The position numbers were made by a program, and so were the translations under genes. Positions 46,300 through 56,376 of a stretch of DNA of 64,000 nucleotides are shown here, piece by piece (position 1 is the stretch's first letter; every line of letters starts with the position of its first letter). The stretch is taken from positions 186,001 to 250,000 of the forward strand of contig NZ_MDKC01000033.1 of NCBI RefSeq assembly GCF_001712755.1, read 5' to 3'. Source of the DNA: Gottfriedia luciferensis. GTDB lineage: Bacteria; Bacillota; Bacilli; Bacillales; Bacillaceae_G. Under the pieces are notes generated by a model that saw nothing but the letters and a program-made list of their open reading frames with translations, ran no database searches and was not told the DNA's origin.

Positions 46300-47142
46300 T
46301 TACTTGGAGCGTTCGATCGACTGTAATACTTGTCCTTCAGCGCTCCATTTTATTGCTCTAAATACATCGTCATGATAGAACGTAAACCAAGATTTTTTTT
46401 GCAAACCAAAATTAACCCATTTTTCTTTTGCGTAAATAGATGTCATTGGGTAATCATCATATGCCATAACCCATAATGGTGACTGATGTGCATGTGTTGG
46501 CATTAAATCCCCCATATGCAATAATAGCTCGTCTTCAGTTTCAATTTTTATAATACTGTGTCCATCGCTATGTCCACCTGTGTGAATAATTGTAATCTCA
46601 TCTGTTAAAGAATATTCTTTTTCAAATGCAATTACTTGGTGCCCAATTGCTTCCCAATTTTCTTTCCAATATGTATTACTTGAACGAATATTCGGATTTC
46701 TCATCTCATCCCATTCAATTTGAGAAGTAATAATTTTTGCATTCGAAAATACAGGTTTGAATTCACCATTTTCAAGCCTCGTTAATCCACTTGCATGATC
46801 AAAATGCAAATGTGTCATAATGACATAATCAATATCGTCTAGTTTTAATCCATGCTTCGCTAATGATTCTTCTATCATTGAATCTTCGGTAACGCCAAAA
46901 TTTCTTTTTTGCTTCTCATTTAATTTATTAACACCAATCCCACTATCAATAATTATGTTTAAACCACTTGTTTGAATAAATACCGGGTCAGTACGTAAAG
47001 GGATTTGGTTTTTCTCATTAACAATATATCTTTTTGACCAAAGCGCCTTTGGAACAACTCCAAACATTGCTCCACCATCTAAATGGGTATTTCCTCCAGT
47101 AAGCCACTGAATTGTACAAGTTCCAATTTTTAACTGTTCCAT
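46300..47142 (-). CDS. ytnP: MBL-fold lactonase-like hydrolase YtnP
   Basis: 280 residues. [12 protein letters not shown] gives the HxHxDH metal site, with [11 protein letters not shown] and [10 protein letters not shown] downstream. This matches the AHL-lactonase/YtnP group, reported to degrade quorum-sensing lactones and streptomycin signals. Cytosolic. Ribosome binding site AAGGGGGATA. It lies between ytzB and trmB, as in B. subtilis. Confidence 0.9.
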   Translation of the reverse strand: MEQLKIGTCTIQWLTGGNTHLDGGAMFGVVPKALWSKRYIVNEKNQIPLRTDPVFIQTSGLNIIIDSGIGVNKLNEKQKRNFGVTEDSMIEESLAKHGLKLDDIDYVIMTHLHFDHASGLTRLENGEFKPVFSNAKIITSQIEWDEMRNPNIRSSNTYWKENWEAIGHQVIAFEKEYSLTDEITIIHTGGHSDGHSIIKIETEDELLLHMGDLMPTHAHQSPLWVMAYDDYPMTSIYAKEKWVNFGLQKKSWFTFYHDDVFRAIKWSAEGQVLQSIERSK

Positions 47143-47321
47143 ACTTATCCCCCTTCTTTTTTACTAGACCTAAATATTATACCACTTTTCGAATTTACTG
47201 AATATTTCAAGAGCAGGAATAGGTAAAAGAAAGGGAACAATAAGGAATATGAAATGAAAATTCGTTTTAGATTGCCTAAAAATAAACAATCTTATTAAAA
47301 TTTCGCGTGTTGTAGCAAAAT

Positions 47322-47357
47322 AAAAAAACTATCATGATAAATAGATCACGATAGTCT
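47322..47357 (-). terminator. Intrinsic terminator after trmB
   Basis: ACTATCGTGAT pairs with ATCATGATAGT (one wobble) and runs into seven Ts on the minus strand. Confidence 0.88.
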
Positions 47358-47367
47358 TTTGATTAGA

Positions 47368-48009
47368 TTAGTTTCTATAAGCAGCTTCAACTCGGTAAAT
47401 ACGGTTACCTTTTGAAGAAAACTTCTCTTCGTATTCAGTCATAATATTTCCTTCAAAATCACTATTATGAAGATCTAAGCTTAAGAAATGCATAGTCATT
47501 CCGTAGTTCGCCATACTCATGATTGAAAACTCGAATAAATCTTGATTATCTGTTTTAAAATGAATTTCCCCATCATTTTTCAAGATTTGTTGATACATGT
47601 TTAAAAATGTTTTATATGTTAATCGACGTTTTTCATGACGAACCTTTGGCCATGGATCAGAAAAGTTTAAATAGACTCGATCTATTTCTCCGTCCTCAAA
47701 GAAATCCGTTAATTTTTGAGCATCTACATTTAACAGCTTTAAGTTTGGAACTTCAGCTTCAATTAATTTATCTAATGCATCAGAAATTACACTTGTATAT
47801 TTCTCAATGCCAATATAGTTAATATGAGGATTGGCCTTAGCCATACCGACCATAAAACGACCTCTACCCGTACCAACCTCGATATGAATAGGTTGATCAT
47901 TTTGGAAAACTTCATTCCATTTCCCTTTTTGTTCTGACGGATTTGGAATTACATAATGAGCATTTTCTTTAACTTGATCTGCCGCACCTGGCTTATGTCT
48001 TAATCTCAT
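47368..48009 (-). CDS. trmB: tRNA (guanine-N7-)-methyltransferase
   Basis: 213 residues, standard TrmB length. SAM-binding motif [15 protein letters not shown], then [21 protein letters not shown] and [20 protein letters not shown], the TrmB hallmark. It makes m7G46 in tRNA variable loops. Ribosome binding site GAGAGGGAG. It is flanked by ytnP and ytzH, the conserved order. Confidence 0.96.
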   Translation of the reverse strand: MRLRHKPGAADQVKENAHYVIPNPSEQKGKWNEVFQNDQPIHIEVGTGRGRFMVGMAKANPHINYIGIEKYTSVISDALDKLIEAEVPNLKLLNVDAQKLTDFFEDGEIDRVYLNFSDPWPKVRHEKRRLTYKTFLNMYQQILKNDGEIHFKTDNQDLFEFSIMSMANYGMTMHFLSLDLHNSDFEGNIMTEYEEKFSSKGNRIYRVEAAYRN

Positions 48010-48159
48010 AAGATTTTACTCCCTCTCGATTTTGCAATTTATATTTACTCAAAGAAAAAACCAAGCACGATGGCACTCGGTTATTCACGTATAGTATAAA
48101 ATCATTTCGTATAACACAAACTATTTCAAGTGTACTTAATAAAAAAAGGATGTGAATTT

Positions 48160-48438
48160 ATGCCTTTAAATCATGAACATCAATTAACAATTTTACGAGA
48201 TATTCTAATGAATCACCAATCTGACTGTTGTGGAACTGTATCAGAATGTGAACAATTGGAAAGACTTGTTCAATCCTTATTAACGAACGACCAAATAACA
48301 GATGATGTGAAAAGCATGTTAAATGACGTTTATTATTATAGTCAGTCTGGAAAGTATTCTGCTGATTTAGATCAACACATTACAAACCACCAAAATCAAC
48401 TCTCACAATGGGTGACTGATTTTAATACTTATTCTTAA
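48160..48438 (+). CDS. ytzH: YtzH-like family protein
   Basis: 92 residues from the ATG at 48160 with AAAGGATGTG; an upstream in-frame ATG at 48130 has no ribosome binding site. All-helical, acidic, with CCGTVSECEQLERLVQSLL and a C-terminal HITNHQNQLSQWV. Family YtzH, function unknown. It sits between trmB and ytmP but is read from the opposite strand. Confidence 0.85.
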   Translation: MPLNHEHQLTILRDILMNHQSDCCGTVSECEQLERLVQSLLTNDQITDDVKSMLNDVYYYSQSGKYSADLDQHITNHQNQLSQWVTDFNTYS

Positions 48439-48469
48439 TCTATATGACAATTTCCGAGGAAATTTTTAT

Positions 48470-49258
48470 TTAATCTAATATCTTCTCTAGCAGGCTCTTC
48501 ATTTTTTGGGTCTGCTTTTCATTTTCACGAAGAGTATACCATTTAATCCAAATGATTGTTTGAGCGACTACATACCATGTCATTCGATTTAATAGGTCTT
48601 CAGTTAATTTTATTCCATAATTTCGAAGCCATTTGTCCCAATCGTTCTGTTCTACATAGGTGAATAAAAACATGCCCAAATCAAAAGCTTTATCAGCAAT
48701 GATTGCTTCATCCCAGTCTATTAAATATAGATTATTTGTCTCAGTAAGTAACCAATTATGATGATTTAAATCACTATGACAAACAACTAAATCCTCTGAA
48801 TCAAAAGATGGCATATTTTCCTCTAAATATTCGATACCTTTTACAATGATCTGGCTTTGTGTAAACTCTTCAGTAAGATTTCCTACAATTGTTTGCAGTA
48901 ATTCCTGAGGTTCTAAAGGATTAATCCCTAGCTTCGTTAACATATATAACAATTCTTTGGAAGAATGGATACGATATAAAAATTGCGCAACCCCTTTCGC
49001 AGAGAGCTCATAAGGTTCTAAACTACGTGCAATCACCCACTCTTGTGCAGTAAGTACATCACCATTTTCTAGTCTTCTAGTCCAAACTAATTTTGGAACA
49101 AAGCCAGCTGCTGATAAAACTGCTAAAAAAGGAGAAGAATTTCGTTTTAGAAATAATCTCTTATCATTATTTTCTGCTATATACGCTTCACCAGTAAATC
49201 CACCGGCTGGCGAGATTGTCCATTCTTTTCCGAGTATTTCTTGTATATGATTATCCAT
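48470..49258 (-). CDS. ytmP: Phosphotransferase family protein YtmP (choline-kinase-like)
   Basis: 262 residues. The kinase-like C-lobe has VVCHSDLNHHNWLL (catalytic Asp, Asn) and LYLIDWDEAIIADKAFDLGMFL (metal-binding Asp). The N-lobe is short (RLFLKRNSS with the Lys). It belongs to the APH/choline kinase superfamily and should phosphorylate a small alcohol or sugar. Located downstream of amyX, so a link to glycogen/maltodextrin or thiamine metabolism is possible, but the substrate is unknown. Confidence 0.88.
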   Translation of the reverse strand: MDNHIQEILGKEWTISPAGGFTGEAYIAENNDKRLFLKRNSSPFLAVLSAAGFVPKLVWTRRLENGDVLTAQEWVIARSLEPYELSAKGVAQFLYRIHSSKELLYMLTKLGINPLEPQELLQTIVGNLTEEFTQSQIIVKGIEYLEENMPSFDSEDLVVCHSDLNHHNWLLTETNNLYLIDWDEAIIADKAFDLGMFLFTYVEQNDWDKWLRNYGIKLTEDLLNRMTWYVVAQTIIWIKWYTLRENEKQTQKMKSLLEKILD

Positions 49259-49313
49259 TATTCTTCCGTTCCTTGTTGTTATATATGTTTGTATTTAATA
49301 TTATTTTATTACA

Positions 49314-49358
49314 AAAAGAAAGATAGCCTATTACAATCAGCTGCAATAAGCCATCTTT
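49314..49358 (-). terminator. Intrinsic terminator after amyX
   Basis: AAAGATGGCTTATT pairs with AATAGGCTATCTTT through 14 positions (two wobbles) on the minus strand, followed by CTTTTTG. Confidence 0.8.
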
Positions 49359-49398
49359 TACAAGTTTACATTGTTTAATTAGAATCTGCAAGTAGTTG

Positions 49399-51564
49399 CT
49401 AGTATTTTACTAATACAACGGTCGAAAGCGATGGCATTGGTAATTTATTACAATCCACTTTCATCCCTTTTTTAACATAATGATTATGACCATCCCATAT
49501 AAATTCCCAATTGTCTTCTTCATTCCCTAAATCAATGTAAATATCAGAAAGACCATTATGAAATAACACCATTATCTCTTTAACTTGGTCGATTTCTTCT
49601 ATTCCGCTAATTCGGTATCCAATTAGATCTCGATGAATATTAACTGGCGTTACATACTTTTCTATTTCCTCTTTCAAAGAAAAACGGAAACTATTAAAGC
49701 GCTTTCGAATTGCGATAAATTCTTTAATAATTTCAATCGATGTCGCTTCCCGTTCAGCTCTTGCCCAATCAATACTATTTATTGTGTCTCCTGAATTATA
49801 ACTGTTTTCGATCCCTTTTTTTGTTCGAAAAAACTCCTGACCACTATGCAGAAACGGTACACCAAACGAAAATAATACAATACTTGTTCCAAGTAAATGC
49901 CTTTTCTTTAGTATTTCCTCATTCTCTTTCTGTTTGGAAAGCTTTAATCGATCCCACATAGTGTGATTATCATGTGATTCAACATAATTGATCGATTGAT
50001 ATGGCTCTTTAAATAAATTTACTTGTTTATTAATCCCAACGCTTCCTAAAAGTAAATCGGACAAGTAATCATTATGAATATTATTGCCTTGTATAAACCC
50101 TATTTCTTGAAATGAAAAAGTACTTCCTTTGATTCCATCGCGAAATTTATCATTAAAAAACCCAACCATTGATAGTTGATGACTTTGGTTTATCGTTGCT
50201 TTTCGAGAAGATGGACTTAATGATGTATTTAAATCCCAACCTTCTCCAAAAATGATTATTTCTGGTTTTAAGAATGTCAGTTCAGTTACTATTTCATTCA
50301 TTGTATCCGTATCCAAAATTCCCATTAAATCAAACCTAAACCCATCGATGTCATATTCTTTAGTCCAATATTTTATTGATTGTAGAATAAATCGTCTAGC
50401 CATCAATCTTTCAGATGCAAAGTCATTCCCAACTCCTGTTCCATTCGATGGTAAACCACGTTCATCTTGTCTAAAATAATATCCTGGAACAATTTTTTCG
50501 AATTGGCTAGTTTGTAATTCATAAACATGATTGTAAACAACATCCATAATAATCCGTAAACCATGTTCATGATAAACCGAAATAAGTTTCTTTAATTCAT
50601 TTATTCTTTCGATTGGTTCATCTGGTTTTAAACTATAACTACCTTCTGGTGCATTGAAATTCAATGGATTATAGCCCCAATTATAGCTTTGGAAAGGGTT
50701 ATTTTCATCTATTCCTTCAAAATCAAAAAATGGTAATAATTCAACATGTGTAACTCCTAGCTTGCATATATAATCCAAACCTGTTGAAAAACCATTGTAC
50801 ATCGTATCTTTTTCATGAAATCCTTTAAAAGACCCCTTTTTTTGAATCCCACTTAGTGGATGTGAAGTAAAATCTCGAATACTGGCTTCGTAAATAATAC
50901 AATCAGTATACTTACTTGGTGGTGTACTATTTACCTTACTAACTTTGCTACTCTTGGATAAATCAATTACTACACTATGTTTACCATTTACAGTAACTGC
51001 TTTTGCATAAGGATCGACAGCTTCTCGCCAAATCAGATTCACACATACTAAAAAATTATAAACTAAACCGTCACAATCACGGTCGATTAATGCTTTCCAT
51101 GTCCCTTTTCCTTCTCGTTCCATAGACATTTCAGTAAACTTTTCTTCTTCACCGTATTCTTGATAAATTCTTAACTTAACCTTAGAAGCAGTAGGTGCCC
51201 ATAATTTAAATTGTGTAGATTTACTTGTATAAACCGCACCTAAATCTTCTCCATCATAGGCATATTTTTCATCAAAGTCCTTTGAACGAATAACTCCACC
51301 TACTTGTAAATCTGTGCGAATACCAAATTCATCTTCAATCTCATACTTCTTTTCTAACAAAAGGACTTCAGTAGTCAAAACAGTATATTTAAAAAAACGA
51401 TCAAACTCTATTCGAGATACGACAGGAAGCCTAGTTTTCCGACCATCCATTTCAATTAGTTCAAAATATGACTGCTCTGTTTGTTTGTTCGATTTGGGAA
51501 TAATCATTGTTATTTCTTGAAATCCATCTATATAAGCTTCAAAAGCTCTTTTAATATGAAACAA
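49399..51564 (-). CDS. amyX: Type I pullulanase
   Basis: 721 residues, TTG start at 51564; the N-terminus (FHIKRAFEAYIDG) aligns with that of B. subtilis AmyX, supporting this start although its ribosome binding site is weak. CBM48-like domain at about 105-200 (YTSKSTQFKLWAPTASKV), then the GH13 barrel with YNWGYNPLNFNAPEGSYS (pullulanase signature), DVVYNHVY, GFRFDLMG (nucleophile Asp), IIFGEGWDL (acid/base Glu) and YVESHDNHT. It cuts alpha-1,6 branches of pullulan or limit dextrins; no signal peptide, so intracellular. Confidence 0.96.
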   Translation of the reverse strand: MFHIKRAFEAYIDGFQEITMIIPKSNKQTEQSYFELIEMDGRKTRLPVVSRIEFDRFFKYTVLTTEVLLLEKKYEIEDEFGIRTDLQVGGVIRSKDFDEKYAYDGEDLGAVYTSKSTQFKLWAPTASKVKLRIYQEYGEEEKFTEMSMEREGKGTWKALIDRDCDGLVYNFLVCVNLIWREAVDPYAKAVTVNGKHSVVIDLSKSSKVSKVNSTPPSKYTDCIIYEASIRDFTSHPLSGIQKKGSFKGFHEKDTMYNGFSTGLDYICKLGVTHVELLPFFDFEGIDENNPFQSYNWGYNPLNFNAPEGSYSLKPDEPIERINELKKLISVYHEHGLRIIMDVVYNHVYELQTSQFEKIVPGYYFRQDERGLPSNGTGVGNDFASERLMARRFILQSIKYWTKEYDIDGFRFDLMGILDTDTMNEIVTELTFLKPEIIIFGEGWDLNTSLSPSSRKATINQSHQLSMVGFFNDKFRDGIKGSTFSFQEIGFIQGNNIHNDYLSDLLLGSVGINKQVNLFKEPYQSINYVESHDNHTMWDRLKLSKQKENEEILKKRHLLGTSIVLFSFGVPFLHSGQEFFRTKKGIENSYNSGDTINSIDWARAEREATSIEIIKEFIAIRKRFNSFRFSLKEEIEKYVTPVNIHRDLIGYRISGIEEIDQVKEIMVLFHNGLSDIYIDLGNEEDNWEFIWDGHNHYVKKGMKVDCNKLPMPSLSTVVLVKY

Positions 51565-51789
51565 CGCTATTCACCATCCAGACTATAAATTTAAAACTTT
51601 TAAATAAAAACTACCTATTCTCGTTATTTATTAAATCGATATGATTAGTATATTCACAAAGAGTTAAAATGGATTCAAAACAAAAATAATGTTGCCCTAC
51701 CGCTTTCATGCTTCTTCTGAAAGTATTCGTTTATTTCTTCAAATATTTCTTCTATTTCATCAATTTGTTCATGATTTTAAATAATATTT

Positions 51790-52341
51790 TTACTTTAATG
51801 TAATGGATTCAGCAATTTGGTAACTTGGTTTTTGTGAAGGTTGAATTTTATATAAAATGACTTCATTCACTTTGAACTTTAAAGGTTCTTCTTCCCAACT
51901 AAGTGGGATTTCAAATTCTTTATCGAACCTATCATTATATTTCTTTGCGATAGTAATATGCGGATTATATGGCCGTTTATCAATTGAAAAACCACTTTCT
52001 TCACATATCTTATTAATTCTATTTTGTAACGCCAATAATTCAACACTATCCTCTAAACCAAACCACCATACACGAGGCTGTACTGTACTCCCAAAAATAC
52101 CTAACTGTTGAATCGACAAATCAAAACTTTTAAAATCATTAAGCTCTTTTTGTAGTTGATCCATAAGCTCTACACTTTTTGTATATGTAACTGGACCTAA
52201 AAATGATAAAGTAATATGAAAGTCATCTTTAAAAGTCCATTTCTTTAAAGGTAATTTTGTATGCCATCTTTTTGAATAATCATCTAAAATTTCTTTTATT
52301 TGCATTGGCAAAGGAACAGCAAGAAAATAATGTTCACTCAA
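51790..52341 (-). CDS. thpR: RNA 2',3'-cyclic phosphodiesterase (2'-5' RNA ligase family)
   Basis: 183 residues from the TTG at 52341, ten bases past AAGGAG; a TTG at 52350 touches that site. The two HxT/S motifs are DFHITLSFLG and NPHITIAKKY, in the 2H phosphoesterase fold. It opens 2',3'-cyclic phosphate ends of RNA (ThpR/LigT). The gene starts at the stop of the MFS gene upstream (52343), so the pair is translationally coupled. Confidence 0.93.
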   Translation of the reverse strand: MSEHYFLAVPLPMQIKEILDDYSKRWHTKLPLKKWTFKDDFHITLSFLGPVTYTKSVELMDQLQKELNDFKSFDLSIQQLGIFGSTVQPRVWWFGLEDSVELLALQNRINKICEESGFSIDKRPYNPHITIAKKYNDRFDKEFEIPLSWEEEPLKFKVNEVILYKIQPSQKPSYQIAESITLK

Positions 52342-52342
52342 A

Positions 52343-53530
52343 TTACGCAATCTCCTTTTTATCTTTTATGTTAGATTCTTTTTTTAAGTATTGCATGATT
52401 CCAACTGCAACTATACTAAGAGAACCAAATAAAATATAAATTGCTTTAATTGAAAATGCCTCTGATATAAATCCACTTATGAAAGTACAGAACCATTCTC
52501 CCAACCCTAAACCTAAACCAGAATAAATTGTAACAGCCGTTGCTTTTAAAGAATCCGGTGCTTGATCTCTTACAAACTGGAGAGCTGCAGGTATAAATAA
52601 TCCAACCGATAATCCTTGTGTAAGACATGATAAAAAAAGAATCGAAAGCGGAGGATTTGTAAAATAGAAATACCATCTTAAAGCTGATACTAAAGCGGTT
52701 GCAATTAATATATTATATATCCCAAAACGATTAATTAATCTCTTAGCTACTTGCAAAAATGGTGCTTCACTACCTGCAGAAATTAGGAATGCTATACCAA
52801 CACCTGTTAATGTTCCACCTAAAGATTGAATATATAAACCGAAGTAAGTATTATTTGCACTAATTGGTCCAAAAACTAAAAAAGCACAAATTAAAAATAA
52901 TAAAAATCTTTTATTAGATAGCAAAATCGGGACTCCTTTTAAGATGGGCTCCCTTTTACTAATTGTCATAGCGTTAGGAATAAAGATTGAAATACCTAGA
53001 CCGACTAAAATACAAAATGCAAATACAAAAAATATAATGACTAAACCAAAAACTTCAGCTAATCTTCCTGAAACTAATACAGCAAGAGCAAAACCAATTG
53101 AGCCATATAATCGAATAGCTCCATAATTCCCACCAATTTTTTGGACATAATTCAGAGCAATACTATCTGAAAGAGGAATTAAAGCACTTTGTGTCATTGA
53201 TAACATGATGACAACAAATAAAAGCATGCCATACGAAGTGATTGTAGAATAGAAAAGTGCAATTACGATTGTGGAGATTTGCGCTATAAGCAACATTTTT
53301 TTAGGATTAAGCGTCATGTCACTAACCATACCCCATAGAGGCTGTGAAAAAATAGCAACGATTGGTGTTAGAGACATTAATATTCCAATTTGTGAAGTTG
53401 ATAAATCCAACACATTTTTAAAGTAAGAAGAAAGTAAAGGCCCTAGTGATCCTATTGCAAAAAATAAACAAAAATAATAGCTCTTAAAAATTAGTAAGAT
53501 GCTATTTTTACGTGCTTTTAATGTGTTCAA
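52343..53530 (-). CDS. MFS transporter (MFS_1-like/nucleoside-type)
   Basis: 395 residues from the TTG at 53530; TTG 53542 directly abuts AGGAG and is unlikely. Twelve transmembrane segments, with WGMVSDMTLNPKKMLL in loop 2-3 and GAIRLYGSIGFALAVLVSGRL, which resembles the 3-phenylpropionate transporter/nucleoside permease branch (YttA/HcaT-like). The substrate is unknown. It is cotranscribed with thpR, its stop lying on the thpR start. Confidence 0.85.
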   Translation of the reverse strand: MNTLKARKNSILLIFKSYYFCLFFAIGSLGPLLSSYFKNVLDLSTSQIGILMSLTPIVAIFSQPLWGMVSDMTLNPKKMLLIAQISTIVIALFYSTITSYGMLLFVVIMLSMTQSALIPLSDSIALNYVQKIGGNYGAIRLYGSIGFALAVLVSGRLAEVFGLVIIFFVFAFCILVGLGISIFIPNAMTISKREPILKGVPILLSNKRFLLFLICAFLVFGPISANNTYFGLYIQSLGGTLTGVGIAFLISAGSEAPFLQVAKRLINRFGIYNILIATALVSALRWYFYFTNPPLSILFLSCLTQGLSVGLFIPAALQFVRDQAPDSLKATAVTIYSGLGLGLGEWFCTFISGFISEAFSIKAIYILFGSLSIVAVGIMQYLKKESNIKDKKEIA

Positions 53531-53556
53531 AATTATTCTCAACTCCTAAAATACAT

Positions 53557-53584
53557 AAAAAAGGGGAGGAAATCATCTCCCCTT
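53557..53584 (-). terminator. Intrinsic terminator after pepV
   Basis: AAGGGGAG pairs with CTCCCCTT and runs into TTTTTT on the minus strand, about 75 bases past the pepV stop and just before the MFS gene. Confidence 0.88.
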
Positions 53585-53659
53585 ACTCACTAACCGATAA
53601 ACGCTCGCTTCACCTTATTGTCTCAATAAATCGGTCGTTTAATCAGTCTAAAACTATCA

Positions 53660-55063
53660 TTACTTAACTAATTCAGCAATTGACTGTGCATAAATTGCAA
53701 TTGCTTTTAATAAATCATCAATTTCAGCATATTCGTCTTTTTGATGAGCCACTTCCGGTTTCCCTAAGAATAATGGTCCAAAAGCTACACCTGCACTTAA
53801 TGAACGTGCGTAAGTACCACCACCGATTGTTAACAATGTTGCTTCCTCACCCGTTTGCTCTTCATATACTTTTTGTAAAGTTTGAATTAATGGGTGATCC
53901 TTTGGAACATGGTGAGGCTTCGAATTTTTAATTTCATTAAATTCAAAGCTATATTTACTTCCACGTTCAGTAAGTGTTGAAATAACAAAGTCAATATCAG
54001 TTGTCACTGGATAACGTAAAGTTAAGCCAAATGAACCACCATTATTTTCTTCGTATTGCATAATTCCTAAATTAATTGTTAAATCACCAGTAATATCATC
54101 ATTAAACGCAACGCCCATGTTTTTACCGCGAGAGTCACCTTTAAAGTTTTCAACGATAAACTTTAAGAATCGATCAGCATTAACATTAAATTCAAATTGA
54201 TTTAAAAAGCTTGCTAATGCAATACCCGCATTCTTACCTTTATCAGGTTCCATTCCATGTACTGAAACGCCTTCTACTGCTAAAACTTGGTTTCCATTTT
54301 CTTCAGTAACTTCAGCTTTACATCCTAACTCACTAATATGTTTTGTAAATGCTTCTTGATCAAAGTTAGGTCCTGAAACGATAGCTTTTGCATAATCAGG
54401 TACCATATTTACTCTTCTACCTGAAGAGAATGAAACTAATTTATATTCACTCTCGTTATCTTCATTTAACTGCACTTGTTTGAAATTAATATCCAATATC
54501 CCTTTTTCAGCGTAAATAATCGGGAAATCCGCATCAGGTGCAAAGCCCATTGTTGGCATTTCTTCTTTTTCAAAGTAGTGATCAACACAACGCCATTGGC
54601 TTTCTTCATCTGTTCCAAGAATCATACGTACACGTTTATTAATTGGTAAACCTAATTCTTTAACAATCTTCATTGCATAATAAGCAGCCATTGTAGGACC
54701 CTTATCATCAATTGCGCCTCGTGCATAAATATTTCCATCTTTAATAATTGCATCAAATGGATCATGAGACCAGCCATCTCCAGCAGGTACAACATCTAAG
54801 TGACAAAGAATTCCTACTAGTTCTTCTCCGCTTCCCATTTCTAAGTGACCAGCATATCCATCAACATTTTTTGGAATAAACCCGTCTTTTTCACCTAAAT
54901 TTAACATGTATGTAAGTGCTTCATTAATACCTTTACCCATAGGTGCTTCTTTTGTAATTGTCGCTTCATCATAAACGCTTTCAATATTAAGAAGTTCAAT
55001 CGTTTGTTTTAAATAATCTTCTTTACGTTTTAAAACTTCTTCCATCCAATTAATTTGTGTCAT
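53660..55063 (-). CDS. pepV: Dipeptidase PepV (M20 family)
   Basis: 467 residues. Zn-binding and catalytic segments: GILCHLDVVPAGDGW, ARGAIDDKGPTMAAY, GTDEESQWRCVDHYF and GGGTYARSLSAGVAFGPLF, as in Lactobacillus/Bacillus PepV. Cytosolic, it hydrolyses dipeptides, notably beta-Ala and D-Ala types. Ribosome binding site AAAGGAGGT. Divergent from the HTH gene at 55350 with about 290 bases between. Confidence 0.95.
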   Translation of the reverse strand: MTQINWMEEVLKRKEDYLKQTIELLNIESVYDEATITKEAPMGKGINEALTYMLNLGEKDGFIPKNVDGYAGHLEMGSGEELVGILCHLDVVPAGDGWSHDPFDAIIKDGNIYARGAIDDKGPTMAAYYAMKIVKELGLPINKRVRMILGTDEESQWRCVDHYFEKEEMPTMGFAPDADFPIIYAEKGILDINFKQVQLNEDNESEYKLVSFSSGRRVNMVPDYAKAIVSGPNFDQEAFTKHISELGCKAEVTEENGNQVLAVEGVSVHGMEPDKGKNAGIALASFLNQFEFNVNADRFLKFIVENFKGDSRGKNMGVAFNDDITGDLTINLGIMQYEENNGGSFGLTLRYPVTTDIDFVISTLTERGSKYSFEFNEIKNSKPHHVPKDHPLIQTLQKVYEEQTGEEATLLTIGGGTYARSLSAGVAFGPLFLGKPEVAHQKDEYAEIDDLLKAIAIYAQSIAELVK

Positions 55064-55349
55064 AGAAATACCTCCTTTAATATAAATAGTTTAACATCTT
55101 TTAAAATTTAAACATAATTTATTCATAAATGGAACGAAAAAAGAAGGAATATGACACTCTTTGTAGAATATATTACCTTAAACTTGCAAAATGATTACGT
55201 TTGCGCAAATTTTCATTAAATTTTTGTATTATTTTCATAAATTTCGTTATGAAACTACTGAAAAAGAGTAAAATGAAAATATAAGCTTAACTAGTAATAT
55301 ACTTAACTAACCTGTTATGAAACAATGCGGTAGGTAAAGGAGTGGTTTT

Positions 55350-55571
55350 TTGAATTCTGGAACTTCTCGAATGCTGACTCGAATTAAAGCCATTTACATG
55401 TATATTAGTGAAAATGGCACCGTTTCTACAAAAGACCTAGTGGAGGAGTTTGGTATTACACCTAGAACAATCCAACGAGATTTAAACATTTTAGAGTTTA
55501 ATAATCTAGTTTATAGTCCAAGTAGGGGAAAATGGGCCGTAACAGGGAAAAAAGTAAAAGCTTCTTCGTAA
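55350..55571 (+). CDS. Small DeoR-type HTH protein
   Basis: 73 residues, TTG start at 55350 with AAAGGAGTGG. Nearly the whole protein is one winged helix-turn-helix: RIKAIYMYISENGTVSTKDLVEEFGITPRTIQRDLNILEFNNLV, the DeoR DNA-binding domain alone, without a sensor domain. It resembles YtzE of B. subtilis. It probably acts as a DNA-binding regulator without a direct ligand. Own terminator. Confidence 0.87.
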   Translation: MNSGTSRMLTRIKAIYMYISENGTVSTKDLVEEFGITPRTIQRDLNILEFNNLVYSPSRGKWAVTGKKVKASS

Positions 55572-55573
55572 AA

Positions 55574-55637
55574 AAAGAAAAACAAAAACCTATGATTGTC
55601 TTGTCTGACGTCTAATCAAGGGTTTTTGTTTTTCTTT
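55574..55637. terminator. Bidirectional terminator, long stem
   Basis: AAAGAAAAACAAAAACC pairs perfectly with GGTTTTTGTTTTTCTTT (17 bp) around a 29-base loop, between the convergent HTH and rsuA genes. Confidence 0.9.
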
Positions 55638-55653
55638 TGGCTCTCTATTAAAT

Positions 55654-56376
55654 TTATTTCTCTTCGTTAACCGACTTTAATAGGTCAATCTCTTCATCAG
55701 TCAATTCTCGATATTCACCTAACTCTAAATCTTCATCTAGCTTTAAAGGACCCATCTCAAGTCTTTTTAAGTAAGTAACTTTCTTTCCTACTGCTTCAAA
55801 CATTCTTTTCACTTGATGGAATTTACCTTCCATAATAACTAATTCGATCTCAGATTCTTCTCCTGATTTAAGAATTGTTAAATAACCAGGTTTCGTTAAA
55901 TAACCATCCTCTAGTGTTACGCCTTTTTCAAATGCTTTAATATCAGCTTCAGTTACTACTCCATCAATCGTAGCATAATACTTCTTTGGTACGTGTTTTT
56001 TAGGAGAAAGTAATTGATGTGCTAAATGACCATCATTCGTTATTAATAACAATCCTTCAGTATCTTTATCTAAACGTCCAACTGGAAATGGCTCGAAAAT
56101 GATATCTTCATATTCTAATAATCCGATTACAGTTTCATGCTCCGAATCTTCTGTAGCAGATATAACACCTGGTGGTTTGTTCATCATTAAATAAACAAAC
56201 TCTTTATACTCTACTACCTCACCATTAACCGTTACAACTTGCTGTTCAATATCAACATGCTCTTTTGGGCTTTTTACAACATTATCTCCAATTTTTACAA
56301 CACCTTGTTTTAATAAAGACTTTACTTCTTTCCTACTGCCATATCCCATATTGGCTAAAATTTTATCAATTCTCAT
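55654..56376 (-). CDS. rsuA: 16S rRNA pseudouridine synthase, RsuA type
   Basis: 240 residues. N-terminal S4 RNA-binding domain (MRIDKILANMGYGSRKEVKSLLKQGVV), then the catalytic motif GRLDKDTEGLLLITNDG with the conserved Asp, and the late EGKFHQVKRMFEAVGKKV. It isomerises one uridine in 16S rRNA (Psi516 type). B. subtilis has the same gene (ytzG) beside ytgP. Ribosome binding site AAAGGTG. Confidence 0.93.
   Translation of the reverse strand: MRIDKILANMGYGSRKEVKSLLKQGVVKIGDNVVKSPKEHVDIEQQVVTVNGEVVEYKEFVYLMMNKPPGVISATEDSEHETVIGLLEYEDIIFEPFPVGRLDKDTEGLLLITNDGHLAHQLLSPKKHVPKKYYATIDGVVTEADIKAFEKGVTLEDGYLTKPGYLTILKSGEESEIELVIMEGKFHQVKRMFEAVGKKVTYLKRLEMGPLKLDEDLELGEYRELTDEEIDLLKSVNEEK

Noticed and set aside
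49690-49710. AAAGCGCTTTC inside amyX as a cre site
   Set aside because: It lies deep in the 3' coding region of amyX; a coding coincidence is simpler than a control site there.
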